From Fermentibacter sp964564435 (GTDB taxonomy: Bacteria; Fermentibacterota; Fermentibacteria; Fermentibacterales; Fermentibacteraceae): a stretch of 64,000 nt of DNA. Position 1 is the first letter of the stretch; each line of letters begins with the position of its first letter. This document shows, one piece after another, positions 8,035 to 15,677 of the stretch. The position numbers and the translations under genes are program-made. The notes under the pieces are model-generated. The model had not been told where the DNA came from. It searched no databases and saw only the letters and a program-made list of their open reading frames with translations. The stretch spans positions 115,688 through 179,687 of the forward strand of contig CAZMAT010000004.1 in the NCBI GenBank assembly GCA_964564435.1. Direction: 5' to 3'.

Positions 8035-9222
8035 CAGGACGAACTGCACGGGCTGATCCTGCGGCATCGCGGTGAGGGCCATGATGACCCCGGTGGCCGC
8101 CGCGGCCTCCGTGCCGGTCTCGTCGACCCTGACGAACGCCTTGTGGACCACGTCGCTCACGAACAGGTCGCGCCCGCCCGTCATGCCCGAGAAGTCGGCC
8201 GTGGACGGGTCGAAGGCCCCGGCCATGCCCATCCCGGACAGCACCGGCGATAGCGAGAACGACGAAGTGCACTCGAATCTCGGCATGGCCAGGAAGACCT
8301 CGCGGGTGGAGAACCCGTCGGTCATGGCTGTGAGATCGGCCGTCGAGAACCGCTGCTCGAACTCCCTGACGCCGCTGTCGGGGAGAATCGCCACCATCCG
8401 GCTCGCCCCGTCGGAATAGGGCAGGGAGACTGCCCTGAAGCCCTCGCCATCGAAGTAGTCCATGTCGTCGGTCCTGTGCATCAGGGGGACGGTCTTCTCC
8501 ACGCCGGCAAGGGTGGTGAAACTGCCTTCGCGGGTCTGGCCCGGGTCGAACTCGTCGAGCCAGCTTCCCTTGAAATAGACGGCATTGGTGAGCACCATCC
8601 TGGTGTCGGCGGATATCGAGCCGGGCCCGAGCAGATCCTCGATCCGGCCGTGCGTGGCTTCGCTCACCCAGCCGTTGATCGTCTGGCGCTGGGCTTCGGG
8701 ATTGCCCGAGAAGTCGGCGTTCCTGGCCTCCGCCCTGTAGCATCCCGTCACGATGCCGACGTAAGTGTCGAGCAGGGGGAACCCGGCTTCGGCCCAGACG
8801 GCGTTGGCTGCGTCGAGCTCGATCGGATCGCCTTCGCACATCGCCGCACGGCCTTCGGGATCCAGCATCCCCCCGATGCGCCGGAAGCCCGAGTGGACCA
8901 GCGGACGGTCGATGTCGAACCCCAGGACCGCGGCCATCTCCCCGGCGGTGGTTCCGGAAGCTCCCGCCCAGGTCATCGCGAGGGCGGAGGAGATGCTGTA
9001 GGGGGAGAACATCACGTTCCCGTCGCCGCTCTCGAGGCACAGCCCGCCGAAGAGCGCCAGGGCGAACTCCCGGTTGCCGGCCGAAAGGGTCGCGAGATCG
9101 GCATCAGTGATGTCGGGCAGCGGGTCCCCTGCGGGCACCGGGCCCTCCACCACTCCAGAACCGCCGCAGGCTCCCGGCAGCAGGGCCGCAGCCGCGGCCA
9201 GGGTCGTCAGAATCCTGTGCAT
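7951..9222 (-). CDS. Serpin-family protease inhibitor, predicted lipoprotein
   Basis: This full-length serpin (423 aa) inhibits serine or cysteine proteases by a suicide-substrate mechanism in characterised relatives. The N-terminal signal ends in a lipobox (LLPGAC), predicting membrane anchoring on the periplasmic or outer-membrane face. Landmarks include NVMFSPYSISSALAM, VLTNAVYFKGSW and the C-terminal DRPFVFLI. The hinge ETGTEAAAATG has the small residues expected of an inhibitory, strand-inserting loop; the scissile bond is probably near ALTAM, suggesting an elastase- or chymotrypsin-like target. The ATG at 9222 has GAGGAGG about 5 bases upstream, so it is preferred over an in-frame start at 9291. 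Confidence 0.9.
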   Translation of the reverse strand: MHRILTTLAAAAALLPGACGGSGVVEGPVPAGDPLPDITDADLATLSAGNREFALALFGGLCLESGDGNVMFSPYSISSALAMTWAGASGTTAGEMAAVLGFDIDRPLVHSGFRRIGGMLDPEGRAAMCEGDPIELDAANAVWAEAGFPLLDTYVGIVTGCYRAEARNADFSGNPEAQRQTINGWVSEATHGRIEDLLGPGSISADTRMVLTNAVYFKGSWLDEFDPGQTREGSFTTLAGVEKTVPLMHRTDDMDYFDGEGFRAVSLPYSDGASRMVAILPDSGVREFEQRFSTADLTAMTDGFSTREVFLAMPRFECTSSFSLSPVLSGMGMAGAFDPSTADFSGMTGGRDLFVSDVVHKAFVRVDETGTEAAAATGVIMALTAMPQDQPVQFVLDRPFVFLIIDDLTGTVLFMGRMADPTA

Positions 9223-9300
9223 CAGCCCTCCTCGTCGCCCGGCATGCCGGGCTGTGGTTCCGTCAGCCATCATTCTAAACCCGTCGCTCATCCGAAGGAA

Positions 9301-9406
9301 GGCCCGCCATCAGGAGGAAGGCCCGTGACCCCACCTCCGGGGGTGGTCCCGCATTCCGACCGGCATCCACCCGATCCTTGCCGGCCCGCCATCAGGATGA
9401 AGGCCC
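9301..9406. repeat. 24-bp direct repeat, two copies
   Basis: Copies at 9301-9324 and 9383-9406 share 23 of 24 bases (ggcccgccatcagga then g or t then gaaggccc). The offset is 82 bp. They lie upstream of the serpin start, between it and the PAP2 promoter. They could be regulatory sites or remnants of a local duplication. Confidence 0.6.
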
Positions 9407-9429
9407 CCCGGGATGGACCGGCGCCTCGT

Positions 9430-9458
9430 TTGACATTCCCGGGAGGTTCCCTTACACT
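9430..9458 (+). promoter_or_regulatory. Sigma70-type promoter for PAP2-panB-purD operon
   Basis: A perfect -35 TTGACA (9430-9435), a 17-bp spacer and a good -10 TACACT (9453-9458) are present. Transcription would begin near 9465, leaving a leader of about 220 bases before the GTG start at 9685. This is the best promoter match I found in the window. Confidence 0.7.
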
Positions 9459-9513
9459 ACTTGCCTGGGGGGCCGAAGCCTGCGAGTGCTTTGGGTACAG
9501 ATGGAGGCAGCGC

Positions 9514-9580
9514 CCTTCTGCTGGCCGATGCAGCGACCACCCCCCGGGGTCCGGTGAGCAGCAGAAGCGACAGCAGAAGG
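9514..9580 (+). promoter_or_regulatory. Structured leader with two mutually exclusive hairpins
   Basis: The segment CCTTCTGCTG (9514-9523) can pair perfectly with CAGCAGAAGG at 9571-9580. Its core CTTCTGCTG can pair equally well with an earlier copy, CAGCAGAAG at 9559-9567. The two pairings cannot coexist. No T-tract or known riboswitch motif is visible, so a switch or small RNA is a hypothesis only. Confidence 0.4.
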
Positions 9581-9684
9581 CCGTTCAAGTCCTCTAACCC
9601 TACCGAGACGTCATTCGTCACGCCTTGGCCCCCCTCGCTCTCTCACAGAACCGAACGGACAGCTCGGCCGGAGCATCGGGATGG

Positions 9685-10605
9685 GTGTTCGATCTGAAAG
9701 GTAAACTCCTCGAGGCGGTCGCCGACCGGTACTACCGAGCGATCCTCGTCATCTGCGGCGCGTACAGCGTCGCCGCGGCCCTGATCCCGTTCATGAGGCT
9801 CGTCCCGAGATGGCCGGCGCAGCTCGCCATCTTCGCCCTCCTCTACGCAGGGCTCCGGACCCGTGCGATCCCCGACTGGGCCAGGCGCTGGTTCTACTAC
9901 GCCATGCTCACGGTGTCCTACCAGGCCCTCAGGCTGCTTGTCTCGACCTGTTCCGACGGTTTCCACGGGGCCGGCATAATCGCGATGGAGCAGAGGTTCT
10001 TCGGCACCCTGCCTACGGTATGGCTGCAGGGAGTCCTCCATCCGACCCCGAGCTTCGCCTGGTACGACTACATCTTCGCGGTGCTGCACGCCTCCCTCTT
10101 CGCCTTCCCGTTCCTGCTGCCGGGCATCCTGCTGTGGCGCAGGGGAGTGGATTCGATGAAGAGGGCCTCGGTCGCCGTGGTGCTGATCTCCCTGGCGGGG
10201 TATCTCACCTATGTCCTGTTCCCCCTGACGCCTCCCTGGATGGCCGAACTGGAGGGGGACATCCATCATGCCGAGAGGGTCGTCTACCTGGCCCTCTCGA
10301 GCTTCACGAGCGACTGGCTGTCGGGGGCCTTCCAGCCCAGCCCCAGGGGGGCCATGCCGTCCCTGCACGCAGGGCTCCCGTTCATGACTCTCCTCGTCTC
10401 GCTCCACGAGTTCGGCAGGCGCGCATGGTGGGTGGCCCTGCCCGTGGCGGCCCTCTGCTTCGAGATCGTCTACGGGGCCGAACACTACGTGGTGGACGTG
10501 GTCGCCGGGCTCGCATACGGGCTCGCTGCGTACCTGATCGTCTACAGGAAGCTGTTCCCGGACGCCCCCGGCGGGGGAGCTCCGGCCGGTGGAAAGGTCG
10601 GGTGA
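9685..10605 (+). CDS. PAP2-superfamily membrane phosphatase/phosphotransferase (inositolphosphotransferase-like)
   Basis: This 306-aa polytopic membrane protein has PAP2 motifs in the C-terminal half: AMPSLHAGLP with the catalytic His, and GAEHYVVDVVAG with the second His and Asp. The layout (long N-terminal membrane part, PSLHAG rather than the full KX6RP motif) resembles the AUR1/inositolphosphotransferase-type PAP2 branch, which acts on phospholipid or prenyl-phosphate headgroups. The GTG at 9685 is chosen because it begins the conserved protein and has GGAG upstream; a TTG at 9625 is possible. It is the first gene after the 9430 promoter and lies 2 bases before panB. Confidence 0.78.
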   Translation: MFDLKGKLLEAVADRYYRAILVICGAYSVAAALIPFMRLVPRWPAQLAIFALLYAGLRTRAIPDWARRWFYYAMLTVSYQALRLLVSTCSDGFHGAGIIAMEQRFFGTLPTVWLQGVLHPTPSFAWYDYIFAVLHASLFAFPFLLPGILLWRRGVDSMKRASVAVVLISLAGYLTYVLFPLTPPWMAELEGDIHHAERVVYLALSSFTSDWLSGAFQPSPRGAMPSLHAGLPFMTLLVSLHEFGRRAWWVALPVAALCFEIVYGAEHYVVDVVAGLAYGLAAYLIVYRKLFPDAPGGGAPAGGKVG

Positions 10606-10607
10606 CC

Positions 10608-11420
10608 ATGCGGACCGTAACGGATTTCGCGAGGATGAAGGCCGAGGGCACGAGGATCGCATCCCTCACGGCATACGACTTCCCGACCGCCCTCCTGGAG
10701 CAGGAGGCCGGCATCGACTTCATCCTTGTCGGCGATTCCATCGCCATGGCAGTTCTCGGCGAGGAGACGACGCTCGGAGCCACGGTGGAGATGATGCTCC
10801 CGCACGTGAAGGCTGTCAGGCGGGGCGCTCCCGGCACGTTCGTCGTGGCCGACATGCCTTTCGGATCATATCAGGCTTCGGACGGGAGAGCCGTCGACTC
10901 GGCCGTGCGCCTCGTCGCCGAAGGGGGTGCGGACGCCGTCAAGCTCGAGGGAGGCTCGCCGATGCCTCTCGCGAGGACGGCTGCCATAATCGCCTCCGGC
11001 ATCCCCGTGATGGGTCACGTCGGGCTCCTGCCACAGTCCGTCCGAGCATCGGGCGGGTACAGAGCGGTCGGGGCCGACCAGGCCGGTCGCGTGATGTCGG
11101 AAGCCAGGGCCCTCGAGGATGCCGGTGCGTTCGCCCTCGTCCTCGAGAGCGTCGAGGAGGCGATCGCGCGGGACGTCACCGGGGCCCTCTCGATACCGAC
11201 CATCGGCATAGGGGCCGGCAGGTTCACCGACGGCCAGATACTCGTGGTCAACGACATGCTGGGCATCACCAGGGGCTTCGAGCCGAGATTCCTGAAGAAG
11301 TACGCCGACATCGGAGCCGCGATCAACCGGGCTCTTTCGGACTACGCCGGCGAGGTGAGGAACGGTTCCTTCCCCGAGGCGCGCCATGCGTATGCGCCGC
11401 TCAGGGAGCCCGGGAAATGA
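10608..11420 (+). CDS. panB: 3-methyl-2-oxobutanoate hydroxymethyltransferase
   Basis: PanB (270 aa) transfers a hydroxymethyl group from methylene-tetrahydrofolate to 2-oxoisovalerate, making ketopantoate for pantothenate and CoA. Conserved stretches are SLTAYDFPTALL, LVGDSIAM, VVADMPFGSY, VKLEGG, PVMGHVGLLPQSV and the IGIGAG segment. Length is normal for the family. The stop overlaps the purD start as ATGA, so translation is probably coupled. Confidence 0.96.
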   Translation: MRTVTDFARMKAEGTRIASLTAYDFPTALLEQEAGIDFILVGDSIAMAVLGEETTLGATVEMMLPHVKAVRRGAPGTFVVADMPFGSYQASDGRAVDSAVRLVAEGGADAVKLEGGSPMPLARTAAIIASGIPVMGHVGLLPQSVRASGGYRAVGADQAGRVMSEARALEDAGAFALVLESVEEAIARDVTGALSIPTIGIGAGRFTDGQILVVNDMLGITRGFEPRFLKKYADIGAAINRALSDYAGEVRNGSFPEARHAYAPLREPGK

Positions 11421-12661
11421 GGGTCCTCGTGATCGGCTCGGGCGGCAGGGAGCATGCGATAATCCACGCCCTCTCCCGCGAAGGCGGCCACGAGCTGCAT
11501 GCCGCCCCGGGCAACCCCGGCATGGCCGCGACCTGTGAATGCCATCCCGTCAGGGCGGATGACATCGAAGGCCTCATCGGCCTTTCTTCCCGGCTGGGGG
11601 CGGACCTGGTCGTGCCCGGCCCCGAAGCCCCCCTCGTCGCGGGCATCGCCGACGCCCTGGAGTCCGCGGGTATACCCTGCTTCGGCCCCTCCGCGGCATG
11701 CGCCATGCTCGAGGGGAGCAAGTGGTACGCCAAGGAGCTGATGGCCGCCGCCGGGGTGCCGACCGCCCCCGGGGTTCTCTGTTCCACTCCCGCGGATGTC
11801 CGCGGGGCGACCGGCGGCTCGTGGGCCGGCTGGGTCCTCAAGGACGACGGCCTTGCAGCCGGAAAGGGCGTGTTCCTCCCCGACGGGGACGACGAAGCCT
11901 CGGATGCCCTGGGCAGGCTCTTCCCCGGAGGCAGGGGCAGGGTGGTTCTCGAGAAGAGGCTCCAGGGCCGCGAGGTGAGCATGATGGCTCTCTGCTCCGG
12001 TGAAAAGGCCTTCGTGCTGCCTCCCAGCCGCGACCACAAGAGGGCCTTCGACGGCGACAGGGGGCCCAACACAGGCGGAATGGGAGCGGTGTGCCCCGCG
12101 CCCGGGATCCCCGGAGGGCTCTCGGACTGGGCGCTCTCGAGCGTCTTCCAGCCGGTCCTCGAAGAGCTCCACCGCCGCGGCACCGACTACAGGGGGGTGC
12201 TCTACGCAGGCCTGATCCTCACGGAGGAAGGCCCGGCAGTGCTCGAATTCAACTGCCGGTTCGGCGATCCCGAGGCACAGGCCGTCCTCGCCCTTCTGGA
12301 GGGGGACGCCGGAGCGGCATTCCTTTCCTGCGCGACGGGGGATCCGGACTTCTCCGGGATCGGCATCCTGCCCGGGGCTTCGGCCTGCGTCGTCATGGCC
12401 TCGGAGGGGTACCCAGGCGCTTACGGGAGCGGGTTCGGGATCGACGGGATCGATTCGGCGATGGACGATGACAGTGGCATCACGGTGTTCCATGCCGGCA
12501 CCGCCATGTCGGGCGGACGGCTCGTCACGGCGGGCGGGCGGGTGCTGGGCGTCACCGGCATCGGAGCCGGCCTGGGCGAGGCTCTTGCGAAGACGTACGC
12601 AGCGGTCCGCACCATCTCGTTCCGGGGCGCCTCCTGGCGGAAGGACATCGGCGCTACCTGA
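11417..12661 (+). CDS. purD: Phosphoribosylamine-glycine ligase
   Basis: PurD (414 aa) joins glycine to phosphoribosylamine with ATP, the second step of purine synthesis. It starts with the VLVIGSGGREHA motif, followed by GPEAPLVAG, the ATP-grasp core (KDDGLAAGKGV), SRDHKRAFDGDRGPNTGGMG and EFNCRFGDPEAQ. All are canonical. It overlaps panB by 4 bases. purE follows after 55 bases that contain a GC-rich hairpin. Confidence 0.96.
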   Translation: MRVLVIGSGGREHAIIHALSREGGHELHAAPGNPGMAATCECHPVRADDIEGLIGLSSRLGADLVVPGPEAPLVAGIADALESAGIPCFGPSAACAMLEGSKWYAKELMAAAGVPTAPGVLCSTPADVRGATGGSWAGWVLKDDGLAAGKGVFLPDGDDEASDALGRLFPGGRGRVVLEKRLQGREVSMMALCSGEKAFVLPPSRDHKRAFDGDRGPNTGGMGAVCPAPGIPGGLSDWALSSVFQPVLEELHRRGTDYRGVLYAGLILTEEGPAVLEFNCRFGDPEAQAVLALLEGDAGAAFLSCATGDPDFSGIGILPGASACVVMASEGYPGAYGSGFGIDGIDSAMDDDSGITVFHAGTAMSGGRLVTAGGRVLGVTGIGAGLGEALAKTYAAVRTISFRGASWRKDIGAT

Positions 12662-12683
12662 TGATGAAGCACATGCGCCCGGG

Positions 12684-12700
12684 CCCGGCCCCAGGCCGGG
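12684..12700 (+). promoter_or_regulatory. Intra-operon hairpin before purE
   Basis: CCCGGCC (12684-12690) pairs with GGCCGGG (12694-12700) around a CCA loop. The hairpin lies between purD and the purE ribosome-binding site (GGGGAGGG). It has no T-tract, so it may affect translation or mRNA stability rather than terminate. Confidence 0.35.
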
Positions 12701-12716
12701 AGGCGCGGGGAGGGCT

Positions 12717-13166
12717 ATGGCCGCCAGAGTCGGGATATTGATGGGCAGCGAGAGCGACAGGGAGGTCATGGACCTGGCCAGGGCGGTCCTCGAGGATCTC
12801 GGGGTCGAATGCGAGGTCAGGGTCATGTCGGCCCACAGGAATCCCGGCGACGTCGCCGCCTATGCTGCCGGGGCAGAGGCTGCGGGCATCCGCGTGCTGG
12901 TGGCCGGGGCCGGGCTGGCTGCCCATCTCGCTGGCGCGGTGGCCTCCCGAACCATCCTGCCTGTGATCGGGGTGCCCCTGGAGGCCGGCCCGCTCAACGG
13001 CCTGGACGCGCTCCTGTCCACAGTCATGATGCCGAAGGGCATCCCCGTGGCCACCGTGGCCATCGGCTCGCACGGAGCGAGGAACGCGGGCTTCCTGGCC
13101 GCGCAGATCCTGGCCCTGTCCGATCCGGAGCTGGGGATCAGGCTCAGGGCCAAGAGGGGGATGTGA
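12717..13166 (+). CDS. purE: N5-carboxyaminoimidazole ribonucleotide mutase
   Basis: PurE (149 aa) converts N5-CAIR to CAIR in purine synthesis. The GSESDREVM, VMSAHRNP and GAGLAAHL motifs and the conserved GVPLEAGPLNGLDALLS segment identify the class I enzyme. The ATG at 12717 follows GGGGAGGG. The stop overlaps the GTG start of the next gene. No purK was seen in the window. Confidence 0.95.
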   Translation: MAARVGILMGSESDREVMDLARAVLEDLGVECEVRVMSAHRNPGDVAAYAAGAEAAGIRVLVAGAGLAAHLAGAVASRTILPVIGVPLEAGPLNGLDALLSTVMMPKGIPVATVAIGSHGARNAGFLAAQILALSDPELGIRLRAKRGM

Positions 13167-13756
13167 CCCCGGGCAGGACGATCCGCATCCAGCGCTCCTT
13201 CCTCTCCGCCGTCCAGATCGAGGATGCGGCCGAGGTGCTCCATTCCGGCGGGATAGTCCTGTACCCGTCCGACACCGTGTACGGGCTTGCCTGCCGCGCC
13301 GGGAGGCCCGAAAGCGTCAGCCGCCTGGCCTCCATCAAGGGGTATGGCGTAGGCAGGCCCTTCATCGTCCTGGCGTCGGATCTCGGGATGGCGCGCGACC
13401 TCGCGGAGATGGACGAGGAGGAATCCGCCCTGGCCGGGGAATGCTGGCCCGGTCCCTTCACCATCGTGCTCCGTGCAGGCAGGTCGGCTCCCGGCTGGGT
13501 CTGCGCGCCCGACGGGACTGTCGCCGTCAGGGTGCCGGCCGATCCGCTGACCAGGGCGATCCTCGGCGAGGTCGGCTACCCCCTCGTGAGCACCAGCGCC
13601 AACACCCGCGACAATCCCCCGGCTCTCGACTTCGCCTGCGTGGAGGATGCCGTGCGGGGAGCCGCCGATCTCTGCCTCGACGGCGGCCGGCTCGATTCCA
13701 CCGGCCCGAGCCGCATCGTGAGGGTCGGGCGCGGCTTCGTCGAGATCCTGCGCTGA
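13163..13756 (+). CDS. tsaC: Threonylcarbamoyl-AMP synthase (YrdC/Sua5 domain)
   Basis: This 197-aa protein is a stand-alone YrdC domain. The family makes threonylcarbamoyl-AMP from threonine, bicarbonate and ATP for t6A at position 37 of ANN-decoding tRNAs. Motifs are ILYPSDTVYGLAC-like (VLYPSDTVYGL), RPFIVLASD, WPGPFTIVL, VRVPADP and PLVSTSAN. The C-terminal Sua5 domain is absent. Start is GTG 13163, overlapping purE as ATGTGA with AGAGGGGG just upstream. Confidence 0.92.
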   Translation: MTPGRTIRIQRSFLSAVQIEDAAEVLHSGGIVLYPSDTVYGLACRAGRPESVSRLASIKGYGVGRPFIVLASDLGMARDLAEMDEEESALAGECWPGPFTIVLRAGRSAPGWVCAPDGTVAVRVPADPLTRAILGEVGYPLVSTSANTRDNPPALDFACVEDAVRGAADLCLDGGRLDSTGPSRIVRVGRGFVEILR

Positions 13757-14859
13757 ACCCCGGGCTTCATCCCCTGAACGCCCCCGGCGGGCGGCTGCTG
13801 GCCGTCTCGTCCGCCATCCTCTTCGGATGCGCCACCGTTGCGGCGAAGGCACTCCTCGGCGATGTGGAGCCTGCGGTGCTGGCGGGGCTCCTCTACCTCG
13901 GGTCGGGCGTCGGGCTGGGGGCGGTCGCGCTGGCGGCAGGGGTCACGCCCGGGGGCAGGCGCTTCTCCACCGGGCTCACGCGGCGCGACGCGCCCTGGCT
14001 GGCCGGGGCGGTCGTGTCTGGAGGCATGGCCGCGCCGGTGCTCCTGATGTGGGGGCTCGCCAGGACATCCGCATCCACGGCCTCGCTCATGCTCAACCTC
14101 GAGGGGGTCCTGACCGTGCTGATCGCCGGCGCGCTGTTCAGGGAGAACGTCGGAGGCAGGATCGCCGCCGGGCTGGCCCTCGTGATCGCAGGTGCCGCCC
14201 TGCTCTCCGCCGCACCGGCCGCCGGAGACGGCGCGGGCTCCGCCGGTCCGGCCGGCGGGGCTGCGATCGCGGGGGCATGTCTCCTGTGGGCTCTGGACAA
14301 CAATCTCACGCGCCGGATCTCGGCGGGGAACCCCGTCGTGATCGCCGGCATCAAGGGGCTGGCGGCAGGCTCGGTCAACCTGGCGGCCTCCGCCCTGCTC
14401 GGCATGTCCCTTCCGGATGCAGGCACCGCGGCGATCGCAGGGCTGGCGGGATTCCTGGGCTACGGGGCCAGCCTCGTGCTGTTCATCCTGGCTTTGAGGG
14501 AGGCCGGTGCGGCGAGGACGGGGGCGCTCTTCTCGACGGCACCCTTCATAGGCGCGGGCGCTTCGCTGCTGATCCTCGGCGAGCCGGCCGGGCCTATGCT
14601 GCTGCCAGCCGCGGTCCTGATGGCCGCCGGGGTATGGCTGCAGTCAGGCGAGAGGCACATCCACGCCCATTCGCACGGACCGCTCTCGCACGAGCACATG
14701 CACGTCCACGAAATCCATCACGCGCACGCCCACGACGGGACCGAGCCGGCCGGGGAGAGGCACTGCCACCCGCATCTGCACGAACTCATCGAGCATTCGC
14801 ACGCCCATCTCCCGGACATCCACCACAGGCACGGACACGGACATGGACACGGGCGATAG
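13753..14859 (+). CDS. EamA (DMT-superfamily) transporter with histidine-rich tail
   Basis: The protein (about 368 aa) has two EamA repeats, about ten hydrophobic helices, and inner-membrane location. The last roughly 70 residues contain 25 His in runs such as HIHAHSHG and HGHGHGHG, a likely Ni, Zn or Co buffer or sensor. EamA proteins export or import metabolites; the tail suggests a metal link, but this is inference. No ATG or GTG precedes the first helix. The CTG at 13753 overlaps the tsaC stop as CTGA, mimicking the coupled starts elsewhere, so I use it; another CTG at 13771 is possible. Confidence 0.82.
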   Translation: MNPGLHPLNAPGGRLLAVSSAILFGCATVAAKALLGDVEPAVLAGLLYLGSGVGLGAVALAAGVTPGGRRFSTGLTRRDAPWLAGAVVSGGMAAPVLLMWGLARTSASTASLMLNLEGVLTVLIAGALFRENVGGRIAAGLALVIAGAALLSAAPAAGDGAGSAGPAGGAAIAGACLLWALDNNLTRRISAGNPVVIAGIKGLAAGSVNLAASALLGMSLPDAGTAAIAGLAGFLGYGASLVLFILALREAGAARTGALFSTAPFIGAGASLLILGEPAGPMLLPAAVLMAAGVWLQSGERHIHAHSHGPLSHEHMHVHEIHHAHAHDGTEPAGERHCHPHLHELIEHSHAHLPDIHHRHGHGHGHGR

Positions 14860-14871
14860 CCGCGGAGGCCC

Positions 14872-15591
14872 TCACCCGTCGATGCGGCCGCCAGCGCTCC
14901 AGCCCTCGAGGATCTCCGAGACGATCCCCCGGATCCTGTCCCTCAGCCTCTCGTAGTAGGCGGAGGCCGCCGCCACGGAGAAGGGCTTCGCTTCGCAGCC
15001 GGAATAGCGGATGGAGCATGCCGGCACGGGATATGCCCTTACCCCCTCGCGATCCAGCCAGGAGCCGGAACCGTCCCATTCGGGGACGAAGTCGGGGATG
15101 GCCGCCTGGACCAGGGCCAGCTCGTCCGAGCCGCCGTGCCCCGCCGAGGACCCGAAGATCTCCCTTGCGATGTCGTCGCCCACCACCCACCAGTCGACGA
15201 GCGCGGTCCGCACGCCGCACGACTTCCAGACCTCGGACAGGGCCTCGGACAGGGTTTCCGAATTGCCTCCGTGGCCGTTGAAGACGACGACCTGCTCGAT
15301 GCCGGAGACGGACACCGAGTCGAGCAGCTCGACGACCAGGGACCTGTAGGTCTCCTTCTGCACCCACATCCCGCCGGGGTATCCCGAGAGGGAGTTGACG
15401 AGCCCGAACGGCAGGGTGGGGAGCAGGATCGCGCCGAACTCGGGCGCCAGATCCTCCGCCAGCTTCTCCGGGGCGATGACGTCGGTCCCCAGGGGGCCGG
15501 CATCGTGAGCCTCGACCGTGCCGACCGGCCAGAAACAGAGGCTCCTGTCCAGCTTCACGAACTCGTGGGTCGTCATCCTGAGCAGCTTCAT
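14872..15591 (-). CDS. Creatininase-family amidohydrolase
   Basis: This 239-aa enzyme belongs to the creatininase fold, which includes creatininase, FAPy-type deformylases and the MftE peptidase. Metal-site residues are visible: VEAHDAGPLGTD (Glu, His, Asp, one residue shorter than the usual EQHGPHLPLGTD), FNGHGGN, and GHGGSDE near residue 150. Length is normal. It is the last gene of the - strand operon and follows the flippase-radical SAM gene. A 5'-end duplication separates the two; originally the start probably overlapped the upstream stop. The substrate is unknown. Confidence 0.85.
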   Translation of the reverse strand: MKLLRMTTHEFVKLDRSLCFWPVGTVEAHDAGPLGTDVIAPEKLAEDLAPEFGAILLPTLPFGLVNSLSGYPGGMWVQKETYRSLVVELLDSVSVSGIEQVVVFNGHGGNSETLSEALSEVWKSCGVRTALVDWWVVGDDIAREIFGSSAGHGGSDELALVQAAIPDFVPEWDGSGSWLDREGVRAYPVPACSIRYSGCEAKPFSVAAASAYYERLRDRIRGIVSEILEGWSAGGRIDG

Positions 15592-15677
15592 GGCGCCACC
15601 CGATTCCCGACCGGCCAGAAACAGAGGCTCCTGTCCAGCTTCACGAACTCGTGGGTCGTCATCCTGAGGAGCTTCAT
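15521..15677. repeat. 71-bp direct duplication of the creatininase 5' end
   Basis: Bases 15521-15591 and 15607-15677 match at 70 of 71 positions (offset 86, spacer 15 bp). The single difference is silent (Leu4, CTG versus CTC). Both copies begin with the ATG of the creatininase frame. The distal copy overlaps the upstream radical SAM stop as ATGA. Confidence 0.9.
15588..15677 (-). pseudogene. Truncated N-terminal copy of the creatininase gene
   Basis: From ATG 15677 this frame repeats the first 24 residues of the creatininase, continues with five unrelated residues (NRVAP) and stops at a TGA (15588-15590) overlapping the intact gene's ATG. Its start overlaps the upstream radical SAM stop. 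It may act as a coupling leader peptide, but it is best read as a duplication remnant. Confidence 0.75.

Larger units (their letters stand above)
9223..9684. other. Divergent intergenic region between serpin and PAP2 genes
   Basis: No protein gene was recognised in these 462 bases. They hold a 24-bp imperfect direct repeat (9301-9324, 9383-9406), a GC-rich dyad near 9328-9350, a strong sigma70-type promoter (9430-9458) and a structured leader with alternative hairpins (9514-9580). No tRNA, SRP RNA, 6S RNA or known riboswitch could be matched by eye. Confidence 0.6.

Noticed and set aside
9465..9684. Possible tRNA, 6S, SRP or tmRNA in the leader
   Set aside because: A GTTCAAGTC stretch looks like a T-loop, but the flanking bases do not form a T-stem and no acceptor, D or anticodon arms are found; SRP and 6S signatures are absent.
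14640..14859. Low-complexity His codon run as a repeat or CRISPR-like array
   Set aside because: The CAC/CAT pattern is coding sequence of the EamA tail, without regular spacers.
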